This document shows, piece by piece, positions 1-10,599 of a stretch of DNA of 64,000 nucleotides (position 1 is its first letter; every line of letters begins with the position of its first letter). Origin of the DNA: Bacillus sp. Marseille-Q3570 (GTDB lineage: Bacteria > Bacillota > Bacilli > Bacillales > Fictibacillaceae); contig NZ_CAMGYZ010000005.1 in NCBI RefSeq assembly GCF_946151055.1, positions 310,001 through 374,000 on the forward strand, written 5' to 3'. The notes under the pieces were generated by a model, which was not told the DNA's origin, ran no database searches, and was given only the letters and a program-made list of their open reading frames with translations. The translations under genes were made by a program, and so were the position numbers.

Positions 1-869
1 CCTTTGGACATTTCGATGAATTCCCTGACAGCGAAAGGGAGGTATTTGTTCGTTTTCCACAAAAGTCCTAGCTCGAGACTTAGGCTGGAATTCGCCAACG
101 GTATGGCGCGGATCTCTGGGTGAAGGTTAGAGTTTCCGATTTTACTCGGTAACAGGGCTACACCCAATTTTGCCTCCACCATTTCTATCATGAAATCCTT
201 TTGCGAGCTTTGGCACACGACGTTTGGGGTGAAGCCGTTTCTGGAACATTCCTCAAGAATACGGTCATGAAGAGTGAAGTCCTGACGGTATAGGATGAAG
301 GGTTCGCCTTTAAGCGCTGTAATTTCGACCTCATTTTCCATGGCTAATGGATGATCGTTATGTACAATGAGCATCAACGGATCATTGATCAATCTCACCA
401 TTTCGAAATTCGCTTTATTCTCCGGCAGATTACAGACTAATCCAATATCGAGTGAACCTTCTTCAACCCCTTGTTTGATACTTTTCGAACCGACTTCATT
501 CAATGAAAGATCAACATGGGCATACGTTTCTTTAAATTGACTGATCAGCTTGGAAAAAAAGGCAGCACCGATGATCGGAGGAATTCCGATCCTGATTTCC
601 CCTTTTTTCAGATCCATGATATCTGTGAGCTCTGAAGTCAGGTTGTTGAAGGCCTGGAGAACATTCTTCGTATTGATGAGTACAGCTTTACCTGCGTCCG
701 TCAATTCCAATTCTTTGGACCGGTAAAATAAAGACACGCCTAATTCTTCCTCTAGTTGTTTGATAGCTTTACTGATCGAGGGCTGGGAAACGTGTAAAGT
801 GGCTGCAGCCTTCGTGAAACTTAAATGTCTAGCAACCTCTGAAAAATATTCGAGATGGCGGATGTCCAT
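1..869 (-). CDS. LysR-type transcriptional regulator, C-terminus cut by window edge
   Basis: Reading the minus strand from ATG at 869 gives an open frame of 289 codons to the window edge, close to full LysR length (about 290-300 aa). The N-terminus is a typical winged helix-turn-helix: MDIRHLEYFSEV, then FTKAAATLHVSQPSIS, then LEEELGVSLFYRS. A strong ribosome site (AAGGAG) lies about 10 nt before the start. The visible end reads about VREFIEMSK, so only a few residues are missing. It diverges from malate synthase G and the glycolate oxidase genes, so it is probably their activator (inference from divergent placement). The effector could be glycolate, glyoxylate or another hydroxyacid; the sequence does not tell. 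Confidence 0.9.
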   Translation of the reverse strand, partial: MDIRHLEYFSEVARHLSFTKAAATLHVSQPSISKAIKQLEEELGVSLFYRSKELELTDAGKAVLINTKNVLQAFNNLTSELTDIMDLKKGEIRIGIPPIIGAAFFSKLISQFKETYAHVDLSLNEVGSKSIKQGVEEGSLDIGLVCNLPENKANFEMVRLINDPLMLIVHNDHPLAMENEVEITALKGEPFILYRQDFTLHDRILEECSRNGFTPNVVCQSSQKDFMIEMVEAKLGVALLPSKIGNSNLHPEIRAIPLANSSLSLELGLLWKTNKYLPFAVREFIEMSK

Positions 870-912
870 CAGGATCCACTCCTTACTCTTTAATAGTTTT
901 CGATCATTACTA

Positions 913-926
913 TGAAAGTGTTATCA
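913..926. promoter_or_regulatory. candidate cre (CcpA) site
   Basis: TGAAAGTGTTATCA fits the cre consensus TGWAANCGNTNWCA with one mismatch (T for C at position 7). It lies in the lysR/glcB divergent region, nearer lysR. Carbon catabolite repression of glycolate or acetate use is expected, but this is a motif match only. Confidence 0.45.
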
Positions 927-989
927 ATCCCTCTATCAAATACGTTCTATTACCAACGAAACTTTTAATTTACAGCTTATAAAAAGTCT

Positions 990-1010
990 ATTATAACTAA
1001 AATGCATAAT
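990..1010. promoter_or_regulatory. candidate LysR operator between lysR and glcB
   Basis: ATTAT, 11 bases, ATAAT: a perfect 5-bp dyad with the T-N11-A geometry typical of LysR boxes, between the two divergent genes. It is the best candidate site for the regulator encoded at 1-869. No clear -35/-10 pair could be fixed for glcB. Confidence 0.5.
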
Positions 1011-1143
1011 CAACATTCTAAATATATATTATGGATATGAATCATTTTATTATAAGATAGTATGTGTGAATAGTTTATAAATTCTGAACATTAAAAAGAA
1101 AAAACTTACATGCGCAGTCAACCATTCAATAGGAGGAATTCAT

Positions 1144-3321
1144 ATGTCGGACTATGTAAAAGTGGGAAACCTTCAAGTTGCCCAGGTCTTATACGATTTT
1201 ATCAATTCCGAAGCGATACCGGACAGTGAGGTGTCAGCTGATGCATTTTGGTCAGGTCTCGAAAAGATCGTCGAAGAGCTTGCCCCTAAAAATAAAGCAC
1301 TGCTGGAGAAACGGGAAGAACTGCAAGAGAAAATCAATGAATGGCATAAATCGAACAATGATTTCGATCTCGAAACTTATAAATCTTTCTTGAAAGAATT
1401 GAATTACCTCGAACCTGAAGCCGTAGACTTCAAGGTCACAACTGAAGATGTCGATGATGAAATCGCCACACAGCCTGGACCTCAGCTCGTGGTGCCTGTC
1501 AACAATGCGCGCTATGCAATCAACGCGGCTAACGCACGGTGGGGGAGTCTGTACGATGCACTTTACGGGACGGATGCGATCAGTGAGGAAGGAGGGGCGG
1601 ATAAAAAGGGATCCTACAACCCTGTACGTGGTGAAAAAGTCATTGCCTACGCACGAGAATTCCTCGATAAAACGGTTCCGCTCGCAAAAGGAGGTCATAA
1701 TGACGTAACGGGTTATGCCATCGTCGGTGGTAAACTGGCTGCATCTTTAACGAGTGGGGAAACGACCGGTTTGAAGGATGATGCTCAGTTTGTCGGCTAT
1801 CAGGGCAATGAAAATGAACCGGAAGCGATTCTTTTGAAAAATAACGGCATTCACTTTGAAATCCAAATCGATCGGGATCATGCAATCGGCCGGACGGACA
1901 GAGCTGGTGTGAAGGATGTTTTCGTCGAATCCGCGTTGACGACGATCATGGACTTCGAAGACTCTGTGACGGCAGTAGATGCGGAAGACAAAGTACTCGT
2001 CTATAAAAACTATCTAGGTCTTATCAAAGGGGATCTATCCAGCTCCTTTACGAAAGGGCTGAAAACGGTCGACCGAACATTGAATCCTGACCGTGAATAT
2101 ACGTCGCCTGATGGAAAGACGTTCACTTTGCCAGGACGGTCACTCATGTTTGCGCGTAATGTCGGGCATTTGATGACGAGCCAGGCGGTTTTGGATAAGG
2201 ATGGCCAGGAGGTGCCAGAAGGGATTTTGGACACCGTGGTGACTGGTCTCATCGCAAAACATGATGTACTTGGAAATTCACGCTATCAGAATTCCAAGAA
2301 AGGCTCGATCTATATCGTCAAACCGAAAATGCACGGATCCGAGGAAGTCGCTTTTGCCAATGAACTTTTTGATCGGACAGAAGATCTTGTCGGCGTAAAA
2401 CGAAACACGTTGAAGATCGGTGTGATGGATGAAGAACGACGTACGACGTTGAACTTGAAGGCTTGTATCGAGAAGGTGAAAGAGCGGATCGTTTTCATCA
2501 ATACTGGTTTCTTGGACCGAACGGGCGATGAAATGCATACGTCCATGGAAGCGGGGCCAATGATCCGTAAACATGAGATGAAGTCATCGAAATGGTTGCA
2601 AGGGTATGAAAAATCGAATGTCCAGGTCGGTCTGGCAACAGGATTCCAGGGTAAAGCGCAGATCGGTAAAGGAATGTGGGCGATGCCGGACTTGATGGTG
2701 GATATGATCGAGCAAAAGGGCGGTCAGTTAAAGGCTGGTGCGAATACCGCCTGGGTACCGTCGCCGACGGCTGCGACGCTCCATGCGCTTCATTATCACC
2801 AGATCGATGTGAAAAAAGTGCAAGACCAATTACTTGAATTGAAAAATGAATATCAAGATGACATTCTGCAGATTCCTGTAGCCGCAAATCCGGATTGGAG
2901 TGCAGAGGAAATCCAGGCAGAATTGGACAACAATGCGCAAGGGATCCTTGGGTATGTTGTACGCTGGGTGGAGTATGGCATCGGCTGCTCGAAGGTACCT
3001 GATATCAACAATGTTGATCTGATGGAAGACCGTGCGACATTGCGGATTTCCAGCCAGCATATGGCGAACTGGCTCCACCATGGGATTTGTACAGAGGAAC
3101 AGGTTTTGGAGACGTTGAAGCGGATGGCGAAGGTCGTTGATGAACAGAATGCTGGTGATCCGGATTATAAGCCGATGTCTGAGGACTATGACAAGTCTGT
3201 CGGGTTCCAGGCTGCGTGTGACCTTGTCTTCAAAGGATATGAACAGCCGAGCGGCTATACTGAACCGATCCTTCATCGCCGTCGAATCGAAGCGAAACAG
3301 CGGATGCTGGCTCAGAAATAG
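1144..3321 (+). CDS. glcB: malate synthase G
   Basis: A 725-aa protein, the normal size for malate synthase G (isoform A is nearer 530 aa). It condenses glyoxylate with acetyl-CoA to malate in the cytosol. The acidic [15 protein letters not shown] stretch carries the Mg-binding region and the C-terminal [20 protein letters not shown] block carries the active-site Cys-Lys and catalytic Asp area. ATG follows ATAGGAGGAATTCAT, a strong ribosome site. It lies between the divergent LysR gene and the glycolate oxidase genes, so its role is to consume glyoxylate made by GlcDEF. A terminator follows immediately, so glcB can be transcribed separately from glcEFD. Confidence 0.97.
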   Translation: MSDYVKVGNLQVAQVLYDFINSEAIPDSEVSADAFWSGLEKIVEELAPKNKALLEKREELQEKINEWHKSNNDFDLETYKSFLKELNYLEPEAVDFKVTTEDVDDEIATQPGPQLVVPVNNARYAINAANARWGSLYDALYGTDAISEEGGADKKGSYNPVRGEKVIAYAREFLDKTVPLAKGGHNDVTGYAIVGGKLAASLTSGETTGLKDDAQFVGYQGNENEPEAILLKNNGIHFEIQIDRDHAIGRTDRAGVKDVFVESALTTIMDFEDSVTAVDAEDKVLVYKNYLGLIKGDLSSSFTKGLKTVDRTLNPDREYTSPDGKTFTLPGRSLMFARNVGHLMTSQAVLDKDGQEVPEGILDTVVTGLIAKHDVLGNSRYQNSKKGSIYIVKPKMHGSEEVAFANELFDRTEDLVGVKRNTLKIGVMDEERRTTLNLKACIEKVKERIVFINTGFLDRTGDEMHTSMEAGPMIRKHEMKSSKWLQGYEKSNVQVGLATGFQGKAQIGKGMWAMPDLMVDMIEQKGGQLKAGANTAWVPSPTAATLHALHYHQIDVKKVQDQLLELKNEYQDDILQIPVAANPDWSAEEIQAELDNNAQGILGYVVRWVEYGIGCSKVPDINNVDLMEDRATLRISSQHMANWLHHGICTEEQVLETLKRMAKVVDEQNAGDPDYKPMSEDYDKSVGFQAACDLVFKGYEQPSGYTEPILHRRRIEAKQRMLAQK

Positions 3322-3338
3322 TCATCTTCAGAAAGCAT

Positions 3339-3375
3339 AAGACCATTAACTCACGTGCAGTTAGTGGTCTTTTCT
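3339..3375 (+). terminator. rho-independent terminator after glcB
   Basis: AAGACCATTAACT and AGTTAGTGGTCTT form a 13-bp stem with one G-T wobble and a 7-nt loop, followed by a short T-rich tail. Confidence 0.8.
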
Positions 3376-3400
3376 ATAAAGGACAGTATGTTTGAGGACA

Positions 3401-3630
3401 TTAACGGACATGAAAGGCGCAAAATGATGAGCTCTGGAAAACTAACGGACATGAGGGACGCTATTTGTGCCAAAACGGTATGATTCGGAAAATTAACGGA
3501 CATGAGAGACGCTATTTGTCTCTTTCACCGTGATTTTCGGCCGGTTTTTACTAAATAAGGTCCTGGTGTCCGTTAGATCTTAAAAACATCGGAAATTGAA
3601 GCGAATAAGGTCTCTGGTGTCCGTTAAAGA
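3401..3630. repeat. intergenic 51-nt-spaced repeats in opposed orientation (GGACATGA / GTGTCCGTTA family)
   Basis: Three copies of TAACGGACATGA begin near 3402, 3443 and 3494 (the last two followed by GACGCTATTTGT). They are followed by two inverted copies, AATAAGGTCTCTGGTGTCCG-like, with GTGTCCGTTA at 3567 and 3618, 51 nt apart. The two groups can pair over more than 10 bp. No gene is credible in this 339-nt gap. A related pair lies at 51241-51318. Confidence 0.7.
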
Positions 3631-3669
3631 TGGAAAATCCAGAAAATCACTCTAAAAGGGGTGGATCGT

Positions 3670-4962
3670 GTGGAATTGAAAGAGGTCAGTGGTGACCAAC
3701 TGGTTTTATCGAAAAAATACGGTAATACAGGTTTATCAGTCGTCAGCCCACAAAGTGAAGAAGAAATCCAACAGGTGCTGCGTACTGCCAATAAAGAAGG
3801 AAAAAATGTCGCGGTGATGGGAAACGGGACGAAACGCGGTTATGGCGGCGTGAAGGAAGAATACGATTTCGTCCTCTCACTGGCGTATTATAAAGGAATC
3901 GTCGAACATACTGTTGGCGATATGACAGTGACGGTACGACCGGGTACGACGATTGCAGAACTTCAGGATTACCTCCATAAGCATGATCAGATGGCTGCGA
4001 TCGATCCGAGTTGGCCCGAACAGGCAACGATCGGTGGTGTGATTTCGGCAAATGAAAGCGGTCCCAAGCGTCTCAAGTATGGTTCAGCAAGGGATCTGGT
4101 CATCGGTATGAGGGTCGTTTATGCTGACGGGAGCGTCATCCGTACAGGCGGGAAGGTCGTGAAAAATGTCGCCGGTTACGATATGAACAAACTGTTCATC
4201 GGTGCGATGGGGACTTTGGGTGTCATCTCGGAAATCACTATGAAATTGCGGCCGGTTCCGAAGCACGAAAGCCTTGTCCTTTTATCAATGGAAGAAGATC
4301 GTTTGGACGAACTGAAAACGTTCATTGTGAAGCTGCAGGACTCGATGATCGAACCGGTATCCCTTGAACTTGTGGTACCCTCCCTGGCGGAAAAATTGCT
4401 CGATCGCAAGGAGTATACCCTGCTGATCACGTTTGAAGATGTGGAAAAAGCGGTTCATTATCAGGAGGAATGGGTGGCGACGAACAAACCCGAAGCGGCG
4501 ATCCAATCCGTATTATCACAAAAGGAGTCGAGAGAGTTTTGGAACAGATTTTCGAACCTCCAGCCGAATGCCCTCAGAGTTGATCACCGGGAAGACCGGG
4601 TGAAGGCTGTTGTGAAAATCAGCAGCAAAAACATGGAGGTATTCGATATCCTCAAGGAATGCCAGAAATTGCATCAAAACAACGGCATAGAAGTAGAAGC
4701 ACATGGCGGCCTCGGCCACGGATTGAGTTTTGTGATGCTCAGCGGTTCAGCCGACGAGATCAAAGATACAATCAATCAGCTGCGAGACTTCGTCAGCACG
4801 AAAAATGGCTATGCAGTCGTGAAGCATCTGCCTCTCGAACTTCGAAAGGCAATTGATATCTGGGGCGATAAGCCATCGTACTTCTTCCTATTCGAAGGTA
4901 TCAAACGGAAAATCGATCCCGAAAACACCTTGAATCACATGCGTTTTATAGGAGGGATATGA
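3670..4962 (+). CDS. glcE: glycolate oxidase FAD-binding subunit GlcE
   Basis: A 430-aa FAD-binding oxidoreductase of the FAD_binding_4 type (VMGNGTKRGYGG near the N-terminus, then TIGGVISANESGPKRLKYGS, GGKVVKNVAGYDMNKL and GAMGTLGVISE). It is the shorter flavin subunit that, with GlcD and GlcF, oxidises glycolate to glyoxylate at the membrane. The frame opens at GTG 3661, but AAAGGGGTGG sits at the right distance from GTG 3670, which I prefer. It is two bases from glcF in a glcE-glcF-glcD operon; E. coli uses the order D-E-F. Family assignment is from motifs and context. Confidence 0.93.
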   Translation: MELKEVSGDQLVLSKKYGNTGLSVVSPQSEEEIQQVLRTANKEGKNVAVMGNGTKRGYGGVKEEYDFVLSLAYYKGIVEHTVGDMTVTVRPGTTIAELQDYLHKHDQMAAIDPSWPEQATIGGVISANESGPKRLKYGSARDLVIGMRVVYADGSVIRTGGKVVKNVAGYDMNKLFIGAMGTLGVISEITMKLRPVPKHESLVLLSMEEDRLDELKTFIVKLQDSMIEPVSLELVVPSLAEKLLDRKEYTLLITFEDVEKAVHYQEEWVATNKPEAAIQSVLSQKESREFWNRFSNLQPNALRVDHREDRVKAVVKISSKNMEVFDILKECQKLHQNNGIEVEAHGGLGHGLSFVMLSGSADEIKDTINQLRDFVSTKNGYAVVKHLPLELRKAIDIWGDKPSYFFLFEGIKRKIDPENTLNHMRFIGGI

Positions 4963-4963
4963 A

Positions 4964-6367
4964 ATGGCTGTAGAAGTGAAGGAGCAGCATCAGCAAGTTG
5001 ACCCGCCTTGCAGTTCTTCCAACAGTTTAAGCAACTATTTGTGGAATGATCATCCGGACGAGGAAAAGTGGGCGGACTGTGTCCATTGCGGGATGTGTCT
5101 TGAATCGTGTCCGACGTATCTTGAAACCGGGCAGGAGCAGCATTCACCCCGTGGACGCGTCCATCTGATCAAATCGGTGGCGGAAGGAAAGCTCGAAGTG
5201 AATGAACAATTCATGGACCCTGTATTCCAGTGCCTCGATTGCCGTGCTTGTACAACTGCTTGCCCGGCTGACGTCGATGTCGGGGGCTTGATTGAGGAAG
5301 CTCGGGGACAGATTCGTCAGGCGATGCCACTGACAGGATGGAAAGGAGCAGTAAGCAACCTGTTTTTGAAGGGGCTTTTTCCACATAAAAACCGCTTGAA
5401 CGCTGTTGGAGGTCTCTTGAATTTTTACCAGAAGAGCGGGCTGCAGCAGGTCATTCGGAAAACCGGTGCCTTGAAGGTTATGCCGAAACATCTGGCCGAG
5501 ATGGAATCGATCATGCCGGAAATCCAACCTTCAGTTCAGAAGAAGTACAAGGATGTCGATGTCATCCCTGCTAATGGTGAGCCGAAAGCGAGGGTCGCGA
5601 TGTTGACCGGTTGCATCATGGATGTCATGTTCGCGGATATCAACCAGTCAACGATCAATGTGTTGACCTACAACGGCAATGAAGTGGTTTTACCGAAAAA
5701 CCAGACGTGCTGTGGCGCGCTTCACGTTCATGCGGGTGACCGTGAGACCGGAAAAAGACTCGCAAAACAGAACATCGAGGCTTTCCAGGATGCTGATAAA
5801 GTCATCATCAATGCGGCTGGTTGCGGTTGTGCGTTGAAAGAGTATCCTGAGTTGCTGCGGAATGATCCGGAATGGAAAACGAGAGCAGAGGACTTTGCGG
5901 ATAAAGTCGAGGACATATCCAAATATCTGTATGATACCGGTTATGAAAAACCGCACAGTGAGGTGAATAAGAGGATCACTTATCACGATGCGTGTCATCT
6001 TGCCCATGGACAGGGGATTCGGCATGAACCACGCCAACTCCTCAATGATATCAACGGCGTCGAATATGTCGAACAGCCGAATGCGGATACGTGCTGCGGC
6101 AGCGCGGGAATTTATAACATCACGAATCCTGAAATGGCGGGAGCGGTCCTGGAGCGGAAGATGGAGAATGTCCCGCAAGACATCGAGATGATTTCGATGG
6201 GGAACCCTGGTTGCATGCTGCAGATGGCGCTCGGTGTACAAAAATACGGAAGACGGGCGGAAATCGTCCACACGGTGCAGCTGCTCGACTGGGCTTATCA
6301 GCAGGACCTCAAGGATAGGCTTGCTCCATCCGAAGCTGATCTTGCTATTACTGCGAGGAAGGAGTGA
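4964..6367 (+). CDS. glcF: glycolate oxidase iron-sulfur subunit GlcF
   Basis: A 467-aa protein with two ferredoxin-type 4Fe-4S motifs: Cys39, 42, 45, 49 in CVHCGMCLESCP and Cys90, 93, 96, 100 in CLDCRACTTACP. Two C-terminal CCG domains follow (TCCGALHVHAG and TCCGSAGIYNI), as in heterodisulfide reductase D-like subunits. It passes electrons from the GlcD/GlcE flavins towards the quinone pool. The start overlaps the glcE ribosomal region (AGGAGGGATATGAA then ATG), and glcD begins 6 nt after its stop, so translation is probably coupled. Confidence 0.95.
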   Translation: MAVEVKEQHQQVDPPCSSSNSLSNYLWNDHPDEEKWADCVHCGMCLESCPTYLETGQEQHSPRGRVHLIKSVAEGKLEVNEQFMDPVFQCLDCRACTTACPADVDVGGLIEEARGQIRQAMPLTGWKGAVSNLFLKGLFPHKNRLNAVGGLLNFYQKSGLQQVIRKTGALKVMPKHLAEMESIMPEIQPSVQKKYKDVDVIPANGEPKARVAMLTGCIMDVMFADINQSTINVLTYNGNEVVLPKNQTCCGALHVHAGDRETGKRLAKQNIEAFQDADKVIINAAGCGCALKEYPELLRNDPEWKTRAEDFADKVEDISKYLYDTGYEKPHSEVNKRITYHDACHLAHGQGIRHEPRQLLNDINGVEYVEQPNADTCCGSAGIYNITNPEMAGAVLERKMENVPQDIEMISMGNPGCMLQMALGVQKYGRRAEIVHTVQLLDWAYQQDLKDRLAPSEADLAITARKE

Positions 6368-6373
6368 TCGCTC

Positions 6374-7819
6374 ATGTTTTTTACAAAAAAGAAGAAGAAT
6401 CCCCCACGAGATCCAGCGATTGAAAGTCTCGCAGGGATAGTCGGTGAAAAATCGGTCCTTTATAAAAAGGAAGATCTCCTCTCCTATGATTGTGATGGGT
6501 TCACGATCCATAAGGCGATGCCGAAAGCGGTCGTTTTTCCGAAGGATACAGCTGAGGTAGCAGGCGTCGTGAAGTATTGTGCGGAAAATCAACTGCCGTT
6601 CCTTGCACGAGGAGCGGGTACCGGCCTCAGTGGGGGTTCCATCCCGCTCAATGGAGAAGTGATCATCAGTCTCGTGAAAATGAAACATTTGTTGAGTGTC
6701 GATTATGAGAATCGGCAAGCCGTCGTCCAACCAGGGTTCGTCAATTTGAAGCTGACGCATTCGATTGCGGACAAAGGATATTATTATGCGCCCGATCCTT
6801 CGAGTCAGTATGTGTGTACAATCGGAGGAAATGTGGCGGAGAATGCAGGCGGAGCCCATTGCCTCAAATACGGGGTGACGACGAATCACATTTTGGGGCT
6901 TGAGGTGGTGTTACCGAATGGCGAGATCATCGAAATCAGTGAGAACGGTATCGCGGATGCTCCCGGGTATGATCTGCTCGGACTTCTTACGGGTTCGGAA
7001 GGGACGCTCGGCATCGTCACGAAAATCACGGTTCGGATCCTGAAAAATCCGGAAGGGAAACAGACGGTCCTCGCCTATTTTGATAATGTGGAAGAAGGCA
7101 GTCAGGCTGTGTCGGATATCATCTCTGCCGGAATTGTGCCGGCTGCGCTTGAAATGATGGACAAGACGGCGATTGAAGGTGTTGAGGCTGGGACGTATCC
7201 AGTCGGTCATCCGGATGACATTGAAGCATTGCTGCTCATTGAAGTTGATGGCATCACTGCGGGAATCGCCGAGCAGATTGAAGAGATCATGAGCGTGTGC
7301 AGGAAATGGAATGTTCGCGAAGTGAAGGTTGCAGAAAGTGAAGAGGAAAGGGGAAGATGGTGGGCGAACCGGAAGACCGGATTCGGTGCGATGGGTGCGA
7401 TTTCTCCTGATTACCTTGTGCAAGATGGAGTGATCCCGCGTAGCAGGCTTCCGGAAGTTCTCCGTAATATCACTAAAATCAGTGAGGAATCAGGACTGAG
7501 AATCGCAAACATCTTTCATGCTGGAGATGGGAATCTCCATCCGTTGATCCTATTCGATTCAAGGATTCCAGGAGAAACAGAGAAAGCACTTCAAGCAGGA
7601 TCCGCCTGTTTGAAGGCTTGTGCTGATGTCGGCGGCTCTATCACCGGTGAACATGGTGTCGGCATCGAAAAAATCGAGGAGATGCGGTTCATTTTTACCG
7701 ATGAAGAATTGGAAGCACAGACCAATGTCCGTGACGTCTTCAATCCGGATGGTTTGTTGAACAGTGGGAAGCTGTTCCCGACGCCGAGCCGGTGTATGGA
7801 TGTCAAAAAAGTGATGTAA
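6374..7819 (+). CDS. glcD: glycolate oxidase catalytic flavin subunit GlcD
   Basis: A 481-aa FAD-linked oxidase. The FAD_binding_4 core is seen in ARGAGTGLSGGSIP (about residue 76 on), PSSQYVCTIGGNVAENAGG and GLLTGSEGTLGIVTKI. The C-terminal FAD-oxidase domain has FHAGDGNLHP and GSITGEHGVGIEK, the usual histidine-rich catalytic signatures of the GlcD/D-lactate dehydrogenase family. It oxidises glycolate (possibly also D-lactate) to the 2-oxoacid. The ribosome site is AAGGAGTGATCGCTC. Third gene of the operon; an FAH-family gene follows after 22 nt. Confidence 0.95.
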   Translation: MFFTKKKKNPPRDPAIESLAGIVGEKSVLYKKEDLLSYDCDGFTIHKAMPKAVVFPKDTAEVAGVVKYCAENQLPFLARGAGTGLSGGSIPLNGEVIISLVKMKHLLSVDYENRQAVVQPGFVNLKLTHSIADKGYYYAPDPSSQYVCTIGGNVAENAGGAHCLKYGVTTNHILGLEVVLPNGEIIEISENGIADAPGYDLLGLLTGSEGTLGIVTKITVRILKNPEGKQTVLAYFDNVEEGSQAVSDIISAGIVPAALEMMDKTAIEGVEAGTYPVGHPDDIEALLLIEVDGITAGIAEQIEEIMSVCRKWNVREVKVAESEEERGRWWANRKTGFGAMGAISPDYLVQDGVIPRSRLPEVLRNITKISEESGLRIANIFHAGDGNLHPLILFDSRIPGETEKALQAGSACLKACADVGGSITGEHGVGIEKIEEMRFIFTDEELEAQTNVRDVFNPDGLLNSGKLFPTPSRCMDVKKVM

Positions 7820-7841
7820 ATACAGCTTAGGAGTGAAGAAA

Positions 7842-8618
7842 ATGAAGTTTGCTAGATTCAACTATAAACAACAAGTGCACTTTGGTGTTGTAATCGAGGA
7901 CAGAATCAAATTAATAGAGGGAGACGTTTTTGATAGCTGGGATTATACCGGAGAAACAGTGGGAAAGGCAGATGTTGAGTTCCTGGCACCAGTGACCCCG
8001 AATAAGATTATCGGAATCGGCGCTAACTATGTCGGCAGGAAGGATGAGCTGCCTTCTTCACCGCCGGACATGCCGGTGTTCTTTTTCAAACCGGATTCAT
8101 CTGTCACAGGGGCAGATACTGAAGTGATCGTACCTGAGTCCATTGATGAAATCAAATTCGAATCGGAATTGGCCGTCGTCATCGGAAAACAAATGAAAAA
8201 CGTTCCGAAAGGGGAAGTGCTCGACTATATTTTCGGTTATACGATCGGAAATGATGTAACGGCTCCTCAATTTTTCCATGATAACGGGCATTGGACGCTC
8301 GGAAAGGCTTTTGATACGTTCACACCGATTGGTCCTGTCATTGAAACAGAGCTCGATCCAGACAAGATTCATGTCAAGGCGGTAGTGAATGGAGAGGAAA
8401 AACAGAACAGTCCGACAAATCTTATGATTGTGCCGTTGAGAGAGATGGTCGCTTATCTCTCAAACGTCATGACGTTGCAGCCGGGAGATGTGATTTTGAC
8501 GGGAAGCCCATTAGGCGCCCACTTTGTTAAGGATGGTGATGTCGTCGAATGTAAAATTGATGAAATCGGATCATTGAAGAACACGTTCGTGAAAGCCCCT
8601 GTTCCCATCAAGTCTTGA
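7842..8618 (+). CDS. fumarylacetoacetate hydrolase-family protein
   Basis: A 258-aa FAH-superfamily enzyme: a short N-terminal domain (KFARFNYKQQVHFGVV), then the metal-binding core with IGIGANYVGRKDE, EIKFESELAVVIGKQ (E-x-E ligands), YTIGNDVTAPQF and GDVILTGSPLGAHFV. Family members hydrolyse or decarboxylate acylpyruvates and related 2-oxo acids; substrate cannot be read from sequence. The frame opens at GTG 7833, but TTAGGAGTGA is correctly placed for ATG 7842. It lies between glcD and the lactate/glycolate permease, so a role in hydroxyacid or oxaloacetate-like metabolism is an inference. Confidence 0.85.
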   Translation: MKFARFNYKQQVHFGVVIEDRIKLIEGDVFDSWDYTGETVGKADVEFLAPVTPNKIIGIGANYVGRKDELPSSPPDMPVFFFKPDSSVTGADTEVIVPESIDEIKFESELAVVIGKQMKNVPKGEVLDYIFGYTIGNDVTAPQFFHDNGHWTLGKAFDTFTPIGPVIETELDPDKIHVKAVVNGEEKQNSPTNLMIVPLREMVAYLSNVMTLQPGDVILTGSPLGAHFVKDGDVVECKIDEIGSLKNTFVKAPVPIKS

Positions 8619-8673
8619 TTGTGATCGTTGAACAGGGAGGGGATGAAAAATAATAGGGTTATAGGAGGTAATT

Positions 8674-10461
8674 ATGAGTACTGGTACTTTGGCATTATTG
8701 TCGTTATTACCGATTGCTGCCGTCGGAATTTTCCTCGTAGGGCTCAGATGGCCGGCAAGTAAAGCGATGCCGATTTCGTACTTAGTGGCGGTGGCTTTGG
8801 CTTTATTTGTCTGGAAAATTCCTGGTGCAACGGTCGCTGCTGCCTCTGTCAACGGATTGGTCGTTGCTGCTACACTCCTTTATATTATTTTCGGTGCCAT
8901 TCTATTGTTGAACACGTTACAGGAAAGTGGTGGGATCAAAACCATCCGTGAAGGTTTCATCGATATCTCCCCGGACAGGCGGATCCAGGTGATCATCGTC
9001 GCCTGGCTTTTCGGTTCTTTCATTGAAGGGTCCGCTGGCTTCGGGACGCCTGCTGCGGTAGCTGTCCCGCTCCTTGTCGGACTCGGGTTCCCGGCAATGG
9101 CTGCGGTCGTAGCGGGGATGGTCATCCAAAGTACACCGGTCTCCTTCGGTGCTGTTGGAACGCCGATCCTTGTCGGGGTGCAAACAGGTTTAGTCGCGGA
9201 TGCGAGCATCACGGATAACTTCCTTTCTCTCGTAACGATGATCGGCGGTAAGGTCGCTATCGTCCATGCAATAGTAGGGACACTTGTTCCATTGTTCGTC
9301 GTTGCGCTTATGACCCGCTTTTTCGGAAAAAACAAATCATTCAGAGAAGGGATCAAGGTCTGGAAGTTTGCGTTGTTTGCTGCATTTGCAATGACAGTTC
9401 CATATGTGATCGTCGCGAATGTGCTTGGTCCTGAATTTCCTGCCCTGATTGGTGGTCTTGTCGGTCTTGCAATAGTCGTTTTCGCTGCTAAAAAAGGTTT
9501 CCTCATGCCACCGAAGGAAGAGCATTGGGATTTTGAAGAAAAATCGAAGTGGGATCCTTCCTGGACTGGAAAAATAGAAATCGGGGATATCGAGCATCGA
9601 AACGGTCGGATGTCTATGGTCCGGGCATGGATGCCTTACATTCTCATCGGGTTATTCCTCGTCTTGACCAGATTGAAAGCGCTACCATTTTTAGAATGGC
9701 TACAAGCGTGGACGGTTACGTTCGAGAATATGTTCGGAACGGAGATCACTGCAAGCTTCCAGCCGCTTTATCTGCCGGGCACGATTTTTGTCCTTGTCTC
9801 ATTGATCACCTTTTTCATCCATCAGATGGATTTTGGTGCCTATAGAAGGGCATGGGCTCATTCAGGTAAAACGATGATTGCTGCCTCGACTGCACTCGTT
9901 TTTACAGTGCCTATGGTTCAAGTCTTCCTCAATTCCGGCGGTGGTGCGGCTGGTTATGAAAGGATGCCGATTGTACTGGCCGATGGAGTAGCTTCACTCA
10001 CTGGAGACATCTGGCCGTTGTTTGCACCTTTCATCGGTGGGCTTGGGGCGTTCATTGCAGGGAGTAATACGGTCAGTAATATGATGTTTTCTTTGTTCCA
10101 GTATGATGTAGGGACGCAAATCGGTGTTGATGCTTCCTGGATCGTTGCATTGCAAGCGGTCGGGGGTGCTGCCGGGAATATGATCTGTGTGCATAATGTC
10201 GTTGCAGCTTCTGCTGTCGTCGGACTGGTCGGAAAGGAAGGGGATGTCATCCGGAAAACACTCATTCCGTTCTTCTATTATGCGACTGCGGCTGGAGCGC
10301 TCGGATATTCGATCGTCTGGACGGCTGAAAAGGGTGTGGTGAATATCGGGACAGTCATCGTTACCGTCATCGCTGCACTTGCCATTTACACGATTGCCAC
10401 GAATAAAAATAAGATGGATCTTGTCCAGGTCGATCAGAAACAGATCAAGTCAGTGAAATAA
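8674..10461 (+). CDS. lctP: L-lactate/glycolate permease (LctP family)
   Basis: A 595-aa polytopic membrane protein of the LctP/LldP/GlcA family, with about 13-14 hydrophobic helices. Family stretches are [25 protein letters not shown] in the first half (residues about 110-135) and [22 protein letters not shown] near the end. It imports lactate and glycolate with protons. Its place after glcEFD and before lutABC suggests one carrier feeds both pathways (inference). ATG follows AGGAGGTAATT. A strong terminator follows. Confidence 0.92.
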   Translation: MSTGTLALLSLLPIAAVGIFLVGLRWPASKAMPISYLVAVALALFVWKIPGATVAAASVNGLVVAATLLYIIFGAILLLNTLQESGGIKTIREGFIDISPDRRIQVIIVAWLFGSFIEGSAGFGTPAAVAVPLLVGLGFPAMAAVVAGMVIQSTPVSFGAVGTPILVGVQTGLVADASITDNFLSLVTMIGGKVAIVHAIVGTLVPLFVVALMTRFFGKNKSFREGIKVWKFALFAAFAMTVPYVIVANVLGPEFPALIGGLVGLAIVVFAAKKGFLMPPKEEHWDFEEKSKWDPSWTGKIEIGDIEHRNGRMSMVRAWMPYILIGLFLVLTRLKALPFLEWLQAWTVTFENMFGTEITASFQPLYLPGTIFVLVSLITFFIHQMDFGAYRRAWAHSGKTMIAASTALVFTVPMVQVFLNSGGGAAGYERMPIVLADGVASLTGDIWPLFAPFIGGLGAFIAGSNTVSNMMFSLFQYDVGTQIGVDASWIVALQAVGGAAGNMICVHNVVAASAVVGLVGKEGDVIRKTLIPFFYYATAAGALGYSIVWTAEKGVVNIGTVIVTVIAALAIYTIATNKNKMDLVQVDQKQIKSVK

Positions 10462-10465
10462 TTGC

Positions 10466-10498
10466 AAAACCCCTTCGAGTGCAGACGGAGGGGTTTTC
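10466..10498 (+). terminator. terminator of the glc-lctP transcript
   Basis: AAAACCCCTTCG and CGGAGGGGTTTT form a 12-bp stem (one G-T) with an 8-nt loop and a TTTT end. Confidence 0.85.
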
Positions 10499-10506
10499 AA
10501 TTCAAT

Positions 10507-10585
10507 TAAAAAAAGTGTAAATACATTCTTCGTTATAAGGGCAAATGATTGCTCAGCCTACGCCTAAGACTACACTTTACAGAAA
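10507..10585 (+). repeat. dispersed ~86-nt palindromic element, degenerate copy A
   Basis: AAAAAAAGTGTAAATACATTCTTCGTTATAAG-like start, GCTCAGCC, CGCCTAAG. It follows the order of motifs in the better copies (see 28201 and 28355) but has lost the perfect 3' hairpin. It lies 9 nt behind a terminator. Confidence 0.55.
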
Positions 10586-10599
10586 ATTCGCACATATTG

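Noticed and set aside
5690-6889. 399-aa minus-strand ORF opposite glcF/glcD
   Set aside because: It is a shadow of the conserved + strand genes; no ribosome site and no family features.
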